From: Hahella sp. HNIBRBA332
Lineage (GTDB): Bacteria > Pseudomonadota > Gammaproteobacteria > Pseudomonadales > Oleiphilaceae
Length of the DNA stretch: 64,000 nt
Direction of reading: 5' to 3'
NCBI RefSeq assembly: GCF_030719035.1
Contig: NZ_CP132203.1
Span: 1,860,001 to 1,924,000, forward strand
Shown: positions 32,285-41,340 of the stretch, piece by piece
Layout of the letters: every line of letters starts with the position of its first letter
Numbering within the stretch: the stretch's first letter is position 1
Translations under genes and position numbers: made by a program
The notes under the pieces: generated by a model
Seen by the model: the letters and a program-made list of their open reading frames with translations, nothing else
The model's database searches: none
What the model was told of the DNA's origin: nothing

Positions 32285-33429
32285 AATAGGCCTAACTCTT
32301 TCATAGTTTGTTTCGCCAGTCTTTCAGCTTTCCTGTGGTAGCCGTTCATTTGTAAGTGTCGTATAGCAAACTCTCTACCGAGATATGGAAGCGTATGCGG
32401 GCTGGCCTCAATAGGGCGTTTATCGCCAAGCACGAGGGTTGCGCTACACAGGCTACGCCAAAGTGAACCGGGAGATAAATCGTTGAAACCTAGAAGGTTG
32501 GGTACAAAGTCACTGGGATGATCGCGACTGATTTCATCAATTGTCATTCCTGCCTTGTTGAAGGCTTTTTCTGCGCGCTGCTTATAGTTTCCGCCAGCAT
32601 GGATAGATACTTGCTGGCCCTCAAGTTTGACTCCGCGCATATTCACTAGCTCGACTGCTCGGGTCATAATGATGCCGCCTTGACTATGAGCCGTCCATTT
32701 GCGCTTTATTCCTTTCTGTTGGCTCTCGATCAGCATGACTGCAAGGAACTCAGCAATTTTGGTGGTGGAAACTCTATCTGCTATGCATTCAAAGATATCG
32801 AACTTTCCACGAGTGGGGTTGTAAATCAGCGTGTAAGCGCGCGCCTGATCCTTCCAATAAGCGGTATCAACATGCACTCCCATCAGCCAAGTGGCTTTTC
32901 TGAGGTCATTTGACATGCCATTGATGGCAACGTGTTCTGTATTAATCGTTTTTACTGGTAGGGGAGTACTCCATGCATCCCTTAAATCTCTAATCTGATC
33001 TGGATCTATATCTTCATGCCATCGCACTCCAGACTTGCGCTTAATTTCAAATAACTCCATTTGTTGCATGTTAACCGGGGTCTCTGGCGTTGTAGCGCCA
33101 CGCTCCAGCTTCATCCGATTAATAACAATCATCTCGGGATTCACGCTGTACATAAAACTGACTCCGCCTGAGCAGATCTTATGACGCATAAACATGGGCG
33201 CTTTTTGAAAGCCTCTGCTGTTCCAGCCATAGCCGCCGTCGCTGGTTAGTTTGAGGGCCTCTTTGTATACCTGGGTTTTCTCATACAGATTCAGGCTGCG
33301 CATAAAGACATTTGCTTCTCTGGTGATCATCAGCTTTTTGCCGGCCTTGGGAGTTTGAGAGTTCCAGGCAGGGAGCGGGTTTTCCAGCGGCAAAAGTTGA
33401 TGCTGAGCAGGGAGGTTGTTGTTTTGCAT
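32281..33429 (-). CDS. Alpha/beta-hydrolase effector, predicted lipase/phospholipase
   Basis: 382 residues. The nucleophile elbow AHSQGG places the catalytic Ser at 249. Downstream, DHPSDFVPNLLG (Asp307) and SPHTLPYLGREF (His345) complete a plausible Ser-Asp-His triad in the right order. There is no signal peptide. The first ~160 residues (charged, ending before TINTEHVAING) have no recognised domain and may be the delivery part. Placement upstream of a coupled immunity-like array is the logic of a type VI Tle-type effector, but no PAAR, VgrG or Hcp is encoded here, so delivery is inferred. AAGGAAA precedes the ATG at 33429. Confidence 0.75.
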   Translation of the reverse strand: MQNNNLPAQHQLLPLENPLPAWNSQTPKAGKKLMITREANVFMRSLNLYEKTQVYKEALKLTSDGGYGWNSRGFQKAPMFMRHKICSGGVSFMYSVNPEMIVINRMKLERGATTPETPVNMQQMELFEIKRKSGVRWHEDIDPDQIRDLRDAWSTPLPVKTINTEHVAINGMSNDLRKATWLMGVHVDTAYWKDQARAYTLIYNPTRGKFDIFECIADRVSTTKIAEFLAVMLIESQQKGIKRKWTAHSQGGIIMTRAVELVNMRGVKLEGQQVSIHAGGNYKQRAEKAFNKAGMTIDEISRDHPSDFVPNLLGFNDLSPGSLWRSLCSATLVLGDKRPIEASPHTLPYLGREFAIRHLQMNGYHRKAERLAKQTMKELGLL

Positions 33430-33942
33430 TTCGCTTTCCTTAGGTGTGCAAGAAAAGCAATAATTCTAGTAATTGGGCGAGTGAAAGCAATTTGTCTTTT
33501 GTTCGAGGCTGTTTGGTCTAAAAGCCAGCTTGCAAACAATTAGCGATAAAATGCGCTAATTATCATGAAAATAAAGGGAAAAACATGGCGCTTGGCGAAA
33601 GGCTCTATAGGTGGTGTTTGGTACTGTAAGGCAATAATACTTGCTTTTGTGGTGCGAGCTGAACTGGCGTTGATAATCGAACAAGGGCTTCTCGGTGTGG
33701 GTTGTCTTGTATCTATGATGGTCTGACTAAACCGGGAAACAGGGAGCGTAACGTGCAGCCATTCACCCTGCGTGAAGGTAAATTTCCAATAAAAACGATA
33801 AAGGGTTTTGTTTCAGGTGGGCGCTAACTTAAACGAAAAATGCAGCGCTAATGAATGAAGCGGAACGCTGGCGCTCTTAAGTTGAGCTGGGATTAATAAA
33901 AGAATCTGGACACAGAATTCAGCAGGGATCAGGGATTTACTT
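33430..33942. other. Intergenic region with hairpins, no supported gene
   Basis: About 510 bases between divergent genes. A hairpin AATTAGCG (33538-33545) / CGCTAATT (33554-33561) lies about 110 bases upstream of the effector start and could be an operator. Around 33826-33890 an imperfect inverted repeat (GCTAACTTAA / TTAAGTTGAGC) occurs. No frame of more than about 60 codons is convincing. Confidence 0.45.
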
Positions 33943-34587
33943 ATGGCATTAATACATGTGCAAAACGCGATTAATATTGCTGAGCAGTGGCATCAACAAA
34001 ACAGACGGATTACATGGTCTCCGTTAGTTATGCCGCCTCAGGTCATGGGGCGTCGCTGGCGTTATACCAGCTCCATGGAACGCTGGGCGAGAGGGCTGGA
34101 TCATCATGTTCCCAACCCGCTGACAATGGGACCTGATCAAATAGAAATATGCTGTTTTGAAATGCTGTTTCTGGCCGCCGCCGCAGCCCAGGCGCCGAGA
34201 CAATTTTTCTCTGATCGTTATAACCGTGCGCATACCGCCAGGGTGATCAATGGACGCAACTGGGGCGTGCAGATAATACGTAATATGTTTCACAACGAGA
34301 CGTTTTATCCCTGGCCGGCGCCATTTCCCGCTTCACTGAACCGAGGGGACGTCGTCGTTTTTTCTTACCGCAATCAACCTCTCTACAACGGACACTACCA
34401 ACTGGGACACGCCGTCCTGCTCACCGGACAAAGAGACGCTTTTGGCCGGCACATCGCAATGAGTTTTTGCGGAACCAATACGCAGCCAGTCACCCGAGTG
34501 GAAAGAGTGACCGTTGAAGAACAGATTCTTAACGGCGGCAACCTGGCCAGGGCGTTTTATGGCCGGCCTGCCTGGTTGGGAGCGTAG
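33943..34587 (+). CDS. Candidate papain-fold (NlpC/P60- or CHAP-like) cysteine hydrolase
   Basis: 214 residues, no signal peptide. A Cys pair in DQIEICCFEMLF (Cys70/71) opens a long helix, as the nucleophile does in NlpC/P60 and CHAP enzymes. Further on, LNRGDVVVFSYR matches the GD-V-VF strand of these folds, and LGHAVLLTG supplies the histidine (His156). Such domains cut peptidoglycan peptides or act as other amidases. Without a signal peptide it would need a secretion system, so it might be another type VI amidase effector; no immunity gene is next to it. Family not firmly recognised. Confidence 0.6.
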   Translation: MALIHVQNAINIAEQWHQQNRRITWSPLVMPPQVMGRRWRYTSSMERWARGLDHHVPNPLTMGPDQIEICCFEMLFLAAAAAQAPRQFFSDRYNRAHTARVINGRNWGVQIIRNMFHNETFYPWPAPFPASLNRGDVVVFSYRNQPLYNGHYQLGHAVLLTGQRDAFGRHIAMSFCGTNTQPVTRVERVTVEEQILNGGNLARAFYGRPAWLGA

Positions 34588-34734
34588 GGCGTATTTAAAA
34601 GGCGAGGGGAGAGGTTTCTAACTCTCCCTGATTACCAAATCAATGGTGGTTGTACTTGGTCCTGATCTACCTGACGCCTATAAAGTGCGCATGCCGTGTA
34701 GAGTGGTGGTTGGTTATTTTTTATAAGTATGCAT

Positions 34735-35895
34735 TTATAATCCGAAATTCATACTACATATTTTTTTACTAGCCCATGGGTTTCCAAATTTTCTATTTTC
34801 TTCAAATTCTATTTTGTATAAATTTAGATCAATATAGGCTGCGTTATGTGACTCAGTGATCTGTATAATAAGAGGTTTGTTATCTTGGGTTGCAACATAT
34901 ATTTTTGAAGCGACTTCAGAGCTGTTGTAGGAGCCTGATTGATAGGGCGAAGAAAGTATTTCGTATATTTCTTTGTTAATTAAATATAGAGTGCTAACAG
35001 GGTTGAATCCATAATATTGACCTGGAATCACATTTCCTCTCTCTAGTAAAACAAGATTGATGTTTTCTCTGATTTTGAATAAGGCAATATCTCCGGTGTA
35101 AGCGCCGTAGACTTTTCCTGCTAATGTCTCAACGTGATAGGATCTCATTTCATTGCCTGTTTTTTCAAGGAATAGCTTTCTATAAGGTAACAGTCGCTTG
35201 TCGCTGTAATCTGTAGAAATAAATTCTGGGCTCAGTATTTTTATACTCCCGTTTAAATAGCTATCAGAGAACTCTTTTCGGCAGCCATTGTGTAATGAGC
35301 TTTTGTTACTTTCCAGGGCTCCTCTTATAAAACCATCAGCATTTTTATAAGCATAGTCTAATCGTGAAGACCGTTGTATCAGTGGCGTATCATAACCAGC
35401 ACCCTCAAGTCTTGACTCGTACTCACTTGTATCAAACGAAGCGTTGAAACTGGCTAGCTCTTCAGAAAGCCGTTTCCAGTTTTTATAAGCTTCGTCCGAA
35501 GAATTGCTTTGACCTAAAGTGTGGCTCACCTCGGCCAGTCTACGCGCCAGTAATCGGTTTTTATCTCGCTGTAGAAGGATTTTTGCTTTAACAAGAAAAG
35601 ATTCGGCTTGAATATCCTCTGTTTCTGCAAAGTAGAGAGCTTTATCTGCGAACACTTCTGCGCTCTCATACTCTTTTTTTAGTAGTTTAATGTTGGCCAG
35701 CATGACAAGGGAAACGTTATCAATAGGGTCTGTACTAAGGAAGCCTTCGTACAGCGTTTCTGCCAAGTCAAGTTCGTTGTCTTGGTATAAACTAAATGCT
35801 TCTTCATATTTATCTTTGTTGCATTTTATGCAGCCAGCAGAATTTGCATGGCTGCAAAAAAGGGAAAATATTATAATAATTAATTTCCTGATCAT
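34735..35895 (-). CDS. Exported TPR-containing hypothetical protein
   Basis: 386 residues with a signal peptide (IRKLIIIIFSLFCSHANSAG) and then two or three TPR-like helical pairs (YEEAFSLYQDNELDLAETLY, VSLVMLANIKLLKKEYESAE, FADKALYFAETEDIQAESFL). The C-terminal ~200 residues are a beta-rich domain without a recognised family (KVYGAYTGDIALFKI). GC is low compared with the genes after 37 kb. AGGATACCG precedes the ATG at 35895. It is probably periplasmic; role unknown. Confidence 0.7.
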   Translation of the reverse strand: MIRKLIIIIFSLFCSHANSAGCIKCNKDKYEEAFSLYQDNELDLAETLYEGFLSTDPIDNVSLVMLANIKLLKKEYESAEVFADKALYFAETEDIQAESFLVKAKILLQRDKNRLLARRLAEVSHTLGQSNSSDEAYKNWKRLSEELASFNASFDTSEYESRLEGAGYDTPLIQRSSRLDYAYKNADGFIRGALESNKSSLHNGCRKEFSDSYLNGSIKILSPEFISTDYSDKRLLPYRKLFLEKTGNEMRSYHVETLAGKVYGAYTGDIALFKIRENINLVLLERGNVIPGQYYGFNPVSTLYLINKEIYEILSSPYQSGSYNSSEVASKIYVATQDNKPLIIQITESHNAAYIDLNLYKIEFEENRKFGNPWASKKICSMNFGL

Positions 35896-36181
35896 CGGTA
35901 TCCTGGAAGAGGGGTAAATGTATTTTGATTAAGTAGTGATTAAAATGGAAGGCTGTAGTTGTGGCTCAACTAAATATTATCCATTTTTGCGAGCGCTCCT
36001 TGAGCAATAGTGAGAATTTTTATGGTAATTTAATGTTTTAAAAGCAAATAATAAACTTTAAGTGAGCGCTATGCGAACTGTGTCTCGTGAGGTGTGTGTG
36101 TAAGCCTGTCCTTAATAGGCAAATTTTTGTGCTTTTGATGTTGGATGACTATTGTACTTCTATTCGTGTGGACGGTAAGAA

Positions 36182-36607
36182 ATGAGTAAGTCAGAAAAAG
36201 TGTATGTAGAGATTGACTGGTATGACGGTCCGAGAGCTGGCGTAGCTGATGTTAAAGGCGTCCCTCATCGATTTGTCGCAGACTTTGATGACAGCAAAGG
36301 TTACCTTGATTCGTTCAGACTTTTTCCTATATCAAAATCTGACTTGGAGTTGGAAATCGAGCAATGGACGATATATGTGCGTTGGAGCAGGCTTTGTAAA
36401 AGCGGCGCGGCACAAGCCTCATCCCACCCAGGTGGCGGCGGTGTAAATCCCAGGTGGGATGAACTGGATTTGCTGCTGCGCGAAAGTCGGGAGGTTCCTG
36501 AGACCTGCCTATCTGCGCATGCCACTTTTGAATTAATTGAGGGGCGTTGTAGTCGCTATGAAGAGAGTGGGCCTGATTATCGGGTTACGTGGCATTTTAT
36601 TGAGTAG
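36182..36607 (+). CDS. Hypothetical soluble protein
   Basis: 141 residues starting MSKSEKVYVEIDWYDGPRAG, with a beta-rich first half (PHRFVADFDDSKGYL, FRLFPISKSDLE) and an acidic helical part. No family is recognised; the style (EIDWYDGPRAGVADVKG) recurs in small proteins of toxin/immunity regions. A purine-rich GGTAAGA precedes ATG 36182. Isolated gene. Confidence 0.6.
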   Translation: MSKSEKVYVEIDWYDGPRAGVADVKGVPHRFVADFDDSKGYLDSFRLFPISKSDLELEIEQWTIYVRWSRLCKSGAAQASSHPGGGGVNPRWDELDLLLRESREVPETCLSAHATFELIEGRCSRYEESGPDYRVTWHFIE

Positions 36608-37058
36608 AGCAGCGCCATCGGTGGGGGGTGGATTATTTGATAGACAACGACTTCTCTAGTTGCGCTGAACAGTGATTTACGTATGTTTGCCGAATTGCTC
36701 CAAGGGAAAGAAGAAAGTATGGAGGAGTTGCAAGCGAGCGCTTGAGAAGTTTTCTGAGATTGTGATCAGATCTGATTATCCGAAACTCTATGAAGGGGAT
36801 TTACAGTCCGGTTTAACCTCCAAAGCGCCGTGGTTTAACGGACAGTGTTAAATCGAATAATTTTATAACTAAGTGGCATAAGGGGTCATTAACCTGAGTG
36901 CCTGCACCGCTTCTGAGGCCAAAAGAAGACTGGCGCAGATCAGGCTTTTCAATATTTCGCCAAGCCATAAAAGCCCTCTTGCTGAGTAAGGTTATTCATG
37001 GCAATGTGCTGAAACCTAAAGGGAAACGGGATGTTAAGGCCATAAATCGAGGCTCCCG
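36608..37058. other. Intergenic region with possible gene debris
   Basis: About 450 bases. Short coding-like fragments occur (for example a frame giving FRQAIKALLLSKVIHGNVLK just before 37059) but none has a start and a length to support a gene. The promoter of the 37059 gene must be here. Confidence 0.4.
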
Positions 37059-38144
37059 TTGAGCTATAAGCTGGCATTGGGTGTTATCAGGATGACTCGT
37101 TATCCAACAGTTTCGATGAAGCTGTGCATTGCTTTTATTCTTTCTTTCCTCTCTGCGTATGCTTTATCAGCGACGCCTTTCGATACCGAACGTTTTAAGA
37201 AATTGCTTGGCGCCGAATCTCCACGAGATTTTAGTGGCGTCGTGCTGATCACCCAGGAAGGGGAAAAGCTGTTTTCCTATTCGTCCGATACTGCTGCAAC
37301 GACTGCTTTGAATGCTCAAGGCAATAAGCTGGAACTACAAAGTCAATTTGTTATTGGTTCCTTGAGCAAGCAAATGACGGCGGTGATTATCCTGCAGCTA
37401 ATGGAGGCGGACAAACTGAAGCTTGACGCCACGCTGCCGGCATCCGGGCTCAAGCTGGAAGAAACGTGGGCGGATCGCGTAACGGTCAGGCAATTGCTGA
37501 CTCACAGCTCTGGCGTTTCTATTCCCGGCAAGTCCCTGTTGTTTGAGCCTGGTAAAGGATTTGCGTACTCCAATTATGGCTTCGATCTGTTGGGAAAACT
37601 GGCCGAGACGGTATCCGGGCGAAGCTACCATCAATTGACGGCGGACCTCTTCAAGCAATGCGGCATGTCCCATTCTTTCGCTGGCGCTAAGCCAGCCCGC
37701 ACAGACGCTCCCAGGCTGGTGGCGGGTTTCAGTGAGGAAAGCGAGGGGCTGAAACGTATGGACAATGAGAAGTTGTATCAGCATTTGCCTTCCTCGGGCG
37801 TGGTATCCAGCGCCGCTGATCTTGACCGTTGGAACGCCTGCCTGCACGGTGGCGTCTTGTTGAAGCCTGAAGACTATCGTCAAATGGTTCATGCCTCTAA
37901 CTCCCGCCAATATCGTTGGGGAGAATTGGGGTATGGATACGGGCTCCAGATTCTTGAAGATAAACCCTTGGAGTTCAGTCATAGCGGCTATGTGCCGGGG
38001 TATATCTCGACGCTGATTTATTATCCGGAGAAGAAGATCAGTATGGTGGTGCTGGAAAATATTTCCTGGTCTCTGAAAGACCTGCCCCGTGCTTTTTTTC
38101 CGCACGACAGTATAAGAAAAGCGCTAAGGCAATCGTTGAACTGA
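37059..38144 (+). CDS. Serine hydrolase of the beta-lactamase/penicillin-binding fold
   Basis: 361 residues as drawn from TTG 37059; ATG 37116, which opens directly into a signal peptide (KLCIAFILSFLSAYALSA), may be the true start. The class C/esterase catalytic set is present: SxxK in VIGSLSKQMTA, YxN in FAYSNYGFDLLGKLAE, and HxG in FSHSGYVPGY. This family includes AmpC-type enzymes, D-alanyl peptidases and esterases; the sequence lacks signs that make it a dedicated beta-lactamase. It would act in the periplasm. Monocistronic. Confidence 0.82.
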   Translation: MSYKLALGVIRMTRYPTVSMKLCIAFILSFLSAYALSATPFDTERFKKLLGAESPRDFSGVVLITQEGEKLFSYSSDTAATTALNAQGNKLELQSQFVIGSLSKQMTAVIILQLMEADKLKLDATLPASGLKLEETWADRVTVRQLLTHSSGVSIPGKSLLFEPGKGFAYSNYGFDLLGKLAETVSGRSYHQLTADLFKQCGMSHSFAGAKPARTDAPRLVAGFSEESEGLKRMDNEKLYQHLPSSGVVSSAADLDRWNACLHGGVLLKPEDYRQMVHASNSRQYRWGELGYGYGLQILEDKPLEFSHSGYVPGYISTLIYYPEKKISMVVLENISWSLKDLPRAFFPHDSIRKALRQSLN

Positions 38145-38289
38145 CAACGATTAAATAACGATAAGTATGGATTGACTCTTATTCATTTAAGCATACTGTT
38201 GACGCAGACTTGATAAGGGCAGTTATGTATATGGAAAAACTCATGGTTATCACGACTCTATATGCCCTCTCAGGGTAACTGTCTTACCC

Positions 38290-38520
38290 ATGAATATTCG
38301 CTATAAATATTGGAAAGAAATCGTAATCGATGAGAAAACGATGGAAAATCCATCCAAAAATATAGATGTAGGTGCATTACTGTTGAAGCGGATTCAAGAC
38401 AGAGTAACTGATCCAACAGTGGCCAAAATTGCCTCAATATACAACGTACTTGGACGCGAGATTGTAAACCAGTACGGTGCGCGTGTAGCCACAATTTACA
38501 AAAAAATCACCCAATTATGA
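38290..38520 (+). CDS. Hypothetical small protein, doubtful
   Basis: 76 residues, helical C-terminal half (TVAKIASIYNVLGREIVNQY). No ribosome-binding site before ATG 38290; an internal ATG at 38341 (MENPSKNIDVG) is an alternative. No family and no informative neighbours. Confidence 0.35.
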   Translation: MNIRYKYWKEIVIDEKTMENPSKNIDVGALLLKRIQDRVTDPTVAKIASIYNVLGREIVNQYGARVATIYKKITQL

Positions 38521-38856
38521 AAACTTTTGCCGCGATGCTCTCTATCGGCGTTACAGCCGCCTCGCTCATGACTTATCTAAGATTCTCTCACAGGGAATGA
38601 GTGTAGATTCACAAACCACGCTCCACTGCTTCCGCTGGCGTTATAAAGTGGGCGGCGCTGTCCGCACGGAAAGTTTCAGTCCATCATCCTGCGTTATTCC
38701 ATTCGATTGATAAGCGTTGGCGAGGTCGTACACATAGGCGGGAAGGCCTGCGCTTCAAACATGGATTCCTACGCCATTTGGGGGGCGTTTGGGACGTATT
38801 CCCACTCTAGACTCGGGAGTGCGCCCTAATAACGACGACCAAAAAGGACTGGATTC
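38521..38856. other. Intergenic region, promoter of the GH5 gene
   Basis: About 335 bases without a credible frame. It must contain the promoter and leader of the 38857 glycanase; no specific operator could be assigned. Confidence 0.4.
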
Positions 38857-40650
38857 ATGCCAAAGAAGAAATTTCGACTCGCCCTTTTATCCGCTCAGCT
38901 GCTGCTCGTGGGCATCGGCGCCGCTGGCGCGCAGGGTGTTTTCGCCGCCGACTGTCCCGCCAGCTGGGCTGAGGGAGCCCAATATCAAGTTGCGCAGGAA
39001 GTGCTGTATCAAGGCGATATCTATCGCGCATTGGTGACGCACACCGCCTATCCCGGCGCTGGCTGGACGCCGGAGGTGGGCTCTCTGTGGGAGCGGGTCG
39101 GGCCCGCTGATTGTGATGGTGGCGATGATAGCGACGGTGACAGCGGGGGCGATGATGGCGATGGTGGAGATCATGGCGGTGGCGAAGGTCCCTATAACGG
39201 CGCGCCCATTCCGATACCGGGCGTGCTGGAGGCGGAGCACTATGACTACGGCGCTTTTCAGGATACCACTCCCACCAACGAAGGCGGCGCCTTACGCCAG
39301 GACGCCGTGGATATCGAGGCCAGTACGAGCAATGGCTATAACATCGGCTGGATCGAGCCTGGGGAATGGCTGGAATACAGCGTTAACGTCAGCGAAGACG
39401 GCGTTTACACCATGTCCTCACTGGTCGCGGCGGAAAGCATGGAAGGACGCTTCGCGGTGAGCGTTGACGGCGCCAGAGCCGTGGAGGTGACTACCCCCGT
39501 GACGGGTGGCTGGCAAAACTGGACCTGGGTGGACGCCGGCATTGAGTTGAGCCCTGGCGCGCACACTCTGAGAGTCACCATGTTGCAATCCGGCTTCAAC
39601 CTGAACGCACTGCAATTCACTCTGGGGGACGATCCGGGACCAGACCCTGACGTATCTCGCCTGTGGGCGGGCGCCAACCAGTATCAGCTTGCGCATATGT
39701 CCGAGGCGGACCGTCGCAAACAATTGCAGGCGATGAAGGACAGCGGATTGAAGGTATTACGCGTCTTTGTCACACGCAGGGGCGACGCGCCTTGGGAAAT
39801 CCAACCCAAGGGCTGGGCGTATGAAGAACCATTGGGCGTATACCACGACGATCAGCTGGAGAAAATGGACAAGCTGATGCAGGAGTGCCAGGAAATGGGC
39901 ATAAAGATGGTGTTGGCGTTGATCAACTTTGCCTACGCTCAGGATTCCAATTCCGTTTATTACAATGCTTTCGGCCCCGTCGGGATGTATCAGCAGGATG
40001 CGATAGAGGCTTATAAAAAGCGCTTCACTCATTTTCTTAACCATCAAAATCCTTATCTCGGCAATAAGAAATGGAAGGACATTAATGACGTGGTGCTGGC
40101 GTGGGAAATCGCCAATGAGTCCGGCGTGTCCCTGGCGGATGTGAACCTGTCGAACGATCAGAAATATGACCTCCACCGCAACTTCCTGACCCAGATGGCC
40201 GCTCACCTGAAAGCGGAAGACCCGGATACCTATGTCGCCCTGGGGATCGCTGGTTACGATAAGTACTACAACAAAGGCAGCGCGGACGATATTAAAACGC
40301 TGGGCGACATCCCTGCGGCGGATATCTATACCTTGCACTATTACGGCGGCGACCTGGATCAGTGGTTGAACGACGCCCTGCCGTCAGTGCGACAGTGGGG
40401 CAAAATGCTGTTCGTGGAGGAGTTTGGTAAGGAGCGCAAGGTAGGAATGGACGCGATGACGAATGAATACCGCCATGTGGCGGAAACCGCGAAGCGCCGC
40501 GGCATCCCCTGGATGTTCTGGCGCATGGGATTGCGTAAGGATGAGAATACCTGGTCGGTCATGAACGACGATGGCGTCTGGCGTGACGTTATTGATCCCG
40601 AATCAAAACGGATATCGGAGATTGAAACCAACGATCCCTGGTTGCGTTAG
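38857..40650 (+). CDS. Secreted glycanase, CBM5/12 - CBM6 - GH5 (mannanase-like)
   Basis: 597 residues. Signal peptide to about residue 31 (GVFAA then DCPASW). A CBM5/12 chitin-binding-like module follows (WAEGAQYQVAQEVLYQGDIY, WTPEVGSLWERVG), then a Gly/Asp linker (~85-112) and a CBM6 sandwich (PIPGVLEAEHYD, GYNIGWIEPGEWLEYSVNV). The catalytic domain (~265-597) is GH5-like: VLRVFVTRRGDAPWEIQPKG, the acid/base Glu in AWEIANESGVSL and the nucleophile Glu in MLFVEEFGKE. It should degrade a beta-1,4 polysaccharide, most like mannan, outside the cell. AGGA precedes ATG 38857. The substrate is inferred from family. Confidence 0.88.
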   Translation: MPKKKFRLALLSAQLLLVGIGAAGAQGVFAADCPASWAEGAQYQVAQEVLYQGDIYRALVTHTAYPGAGWTPEVGSLWERVGPADCDGGDDSDGDSGGDDGDGGDHGGGEGPYNGAPIPIPGVLEAEHYDYGAFQDTTPTNEGGALRQDAVDIEASTSNGYNIGWIEPGEWLEYSVNVSEDGVYTMSSLVAAESMEGRFAVSVDGARAVEVTTPVTGGWQNWTWVDAGIELSPGAHTLRVTMLQSGFNLNALQFTLGDDPGPDPDVSRLWAGANQYQLAHMSEADRRKQLQAMKDSGLKVLRVFVTRRGDAPWEIQPKGWAYEEPLGVYHDDQLEKMDKLMQECQEMGIKMVLALINFAYAQDSNSVYYNAFGPVGMYQQDAIEAYKKRFTHFLNHQNPYLGNKKWKDINDVVLAWEIANESGVSLADVNLSNDQKYDLHRNFLTQMAAHLKAEDPDTYVALGIAGYDKYYNKGSADDIKTLGDIPAADIYTLHYYGGDLDQWLNDALPSVRQWGKMLFVEEFGKERKVGMDAMTNEYRHVAETAKRRGIPWMFWRMGLRKDENTWSVMNDDGVWRDVIDPESKRISEIETNDPWLR

Positions 40651-40909
40651 TCTTGCTAGTCTTATCAGTTCTATTAGTCCAGCAGACAAGTAGCTTCCTT
40701 CTATTTGTGTGCGAATGACAGGTTGTCTGTGGATGACAGGGATGAGAATAGTTGACCTTGTGTTACTATTTCTCCGGCTTAAATGGAGGCGTCGGATGCA
40801 TTAAATCCGACTCCTCCTGAACCGACCATTGTCTGACCTGTCCCACAAACATATTGAGAGCCTGTGAAGACGTATCTGCGCCAACACGCCGCTCTCGTGA
40901 GGAGATAAC

Positions 40910-41305
40910 ATGCCGAAGGGAATCAAAGTCATATCCATCATCAACACAGTTTTTTTGTTGCTCAACCTGGTGCTGGTCATCATCGTAGCTGATGATTTAT
41001 CCCGCTATGTGCTGATGGTGAATTGCGTAGCCTGGACCCTGTGCGGACCCTTGCTGTGGGTGCGCTCGAAGTATGTCTGGATGCTGGCCAGACCCTTGAT
41101 ATACGGCTGGGCGTTACTGACTGTGTTCGGCATGTTGATGGGAGATTGGGCGTCTTTGATTATCAGTTTGATCACCGGTATTCCGTTTCTGGTCTACATC
41201 ATTGGCGTTCGCGGATACCTGAATGAAGACCACGTCAGAGCCTACTTTGGCGTACCGCCGAGTGAAGTGAAAACAACTCAGGAAGACGAAACCGCTCCGG
41301 CGTGA
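40910..41305 (+). CDS. Small membrane protein, three to four helices
   Basis: 131 residues: MPKGIKVISIINTVFLLLNL opens the first membrane segment, followed by helices near 34-52, 66-82 and 84-104, and an acidic cytoplasmic tail (EVKTTQEDETAPA). GAGGAGATAAC precedes ATG 40910. No family recognised. Isolated gene followed by the repeat cluster. Confidence 0.7.
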   Translation: MPKGIKVISIINTVFLLLNLVLVIIVADDLSRYVLMVNCVAWTLCGPLLWVRSKYVWMLARPLIYGWALLTVFGMLMGDWASLIISLITGIPFLVYIIGVRGYLNEDHVRAYFGVPPSEVKTTQEDETAPA

Positions 41306-41340
41306 GCTGGAACTCTGGTTTTATATCATCCGACTCCCTG

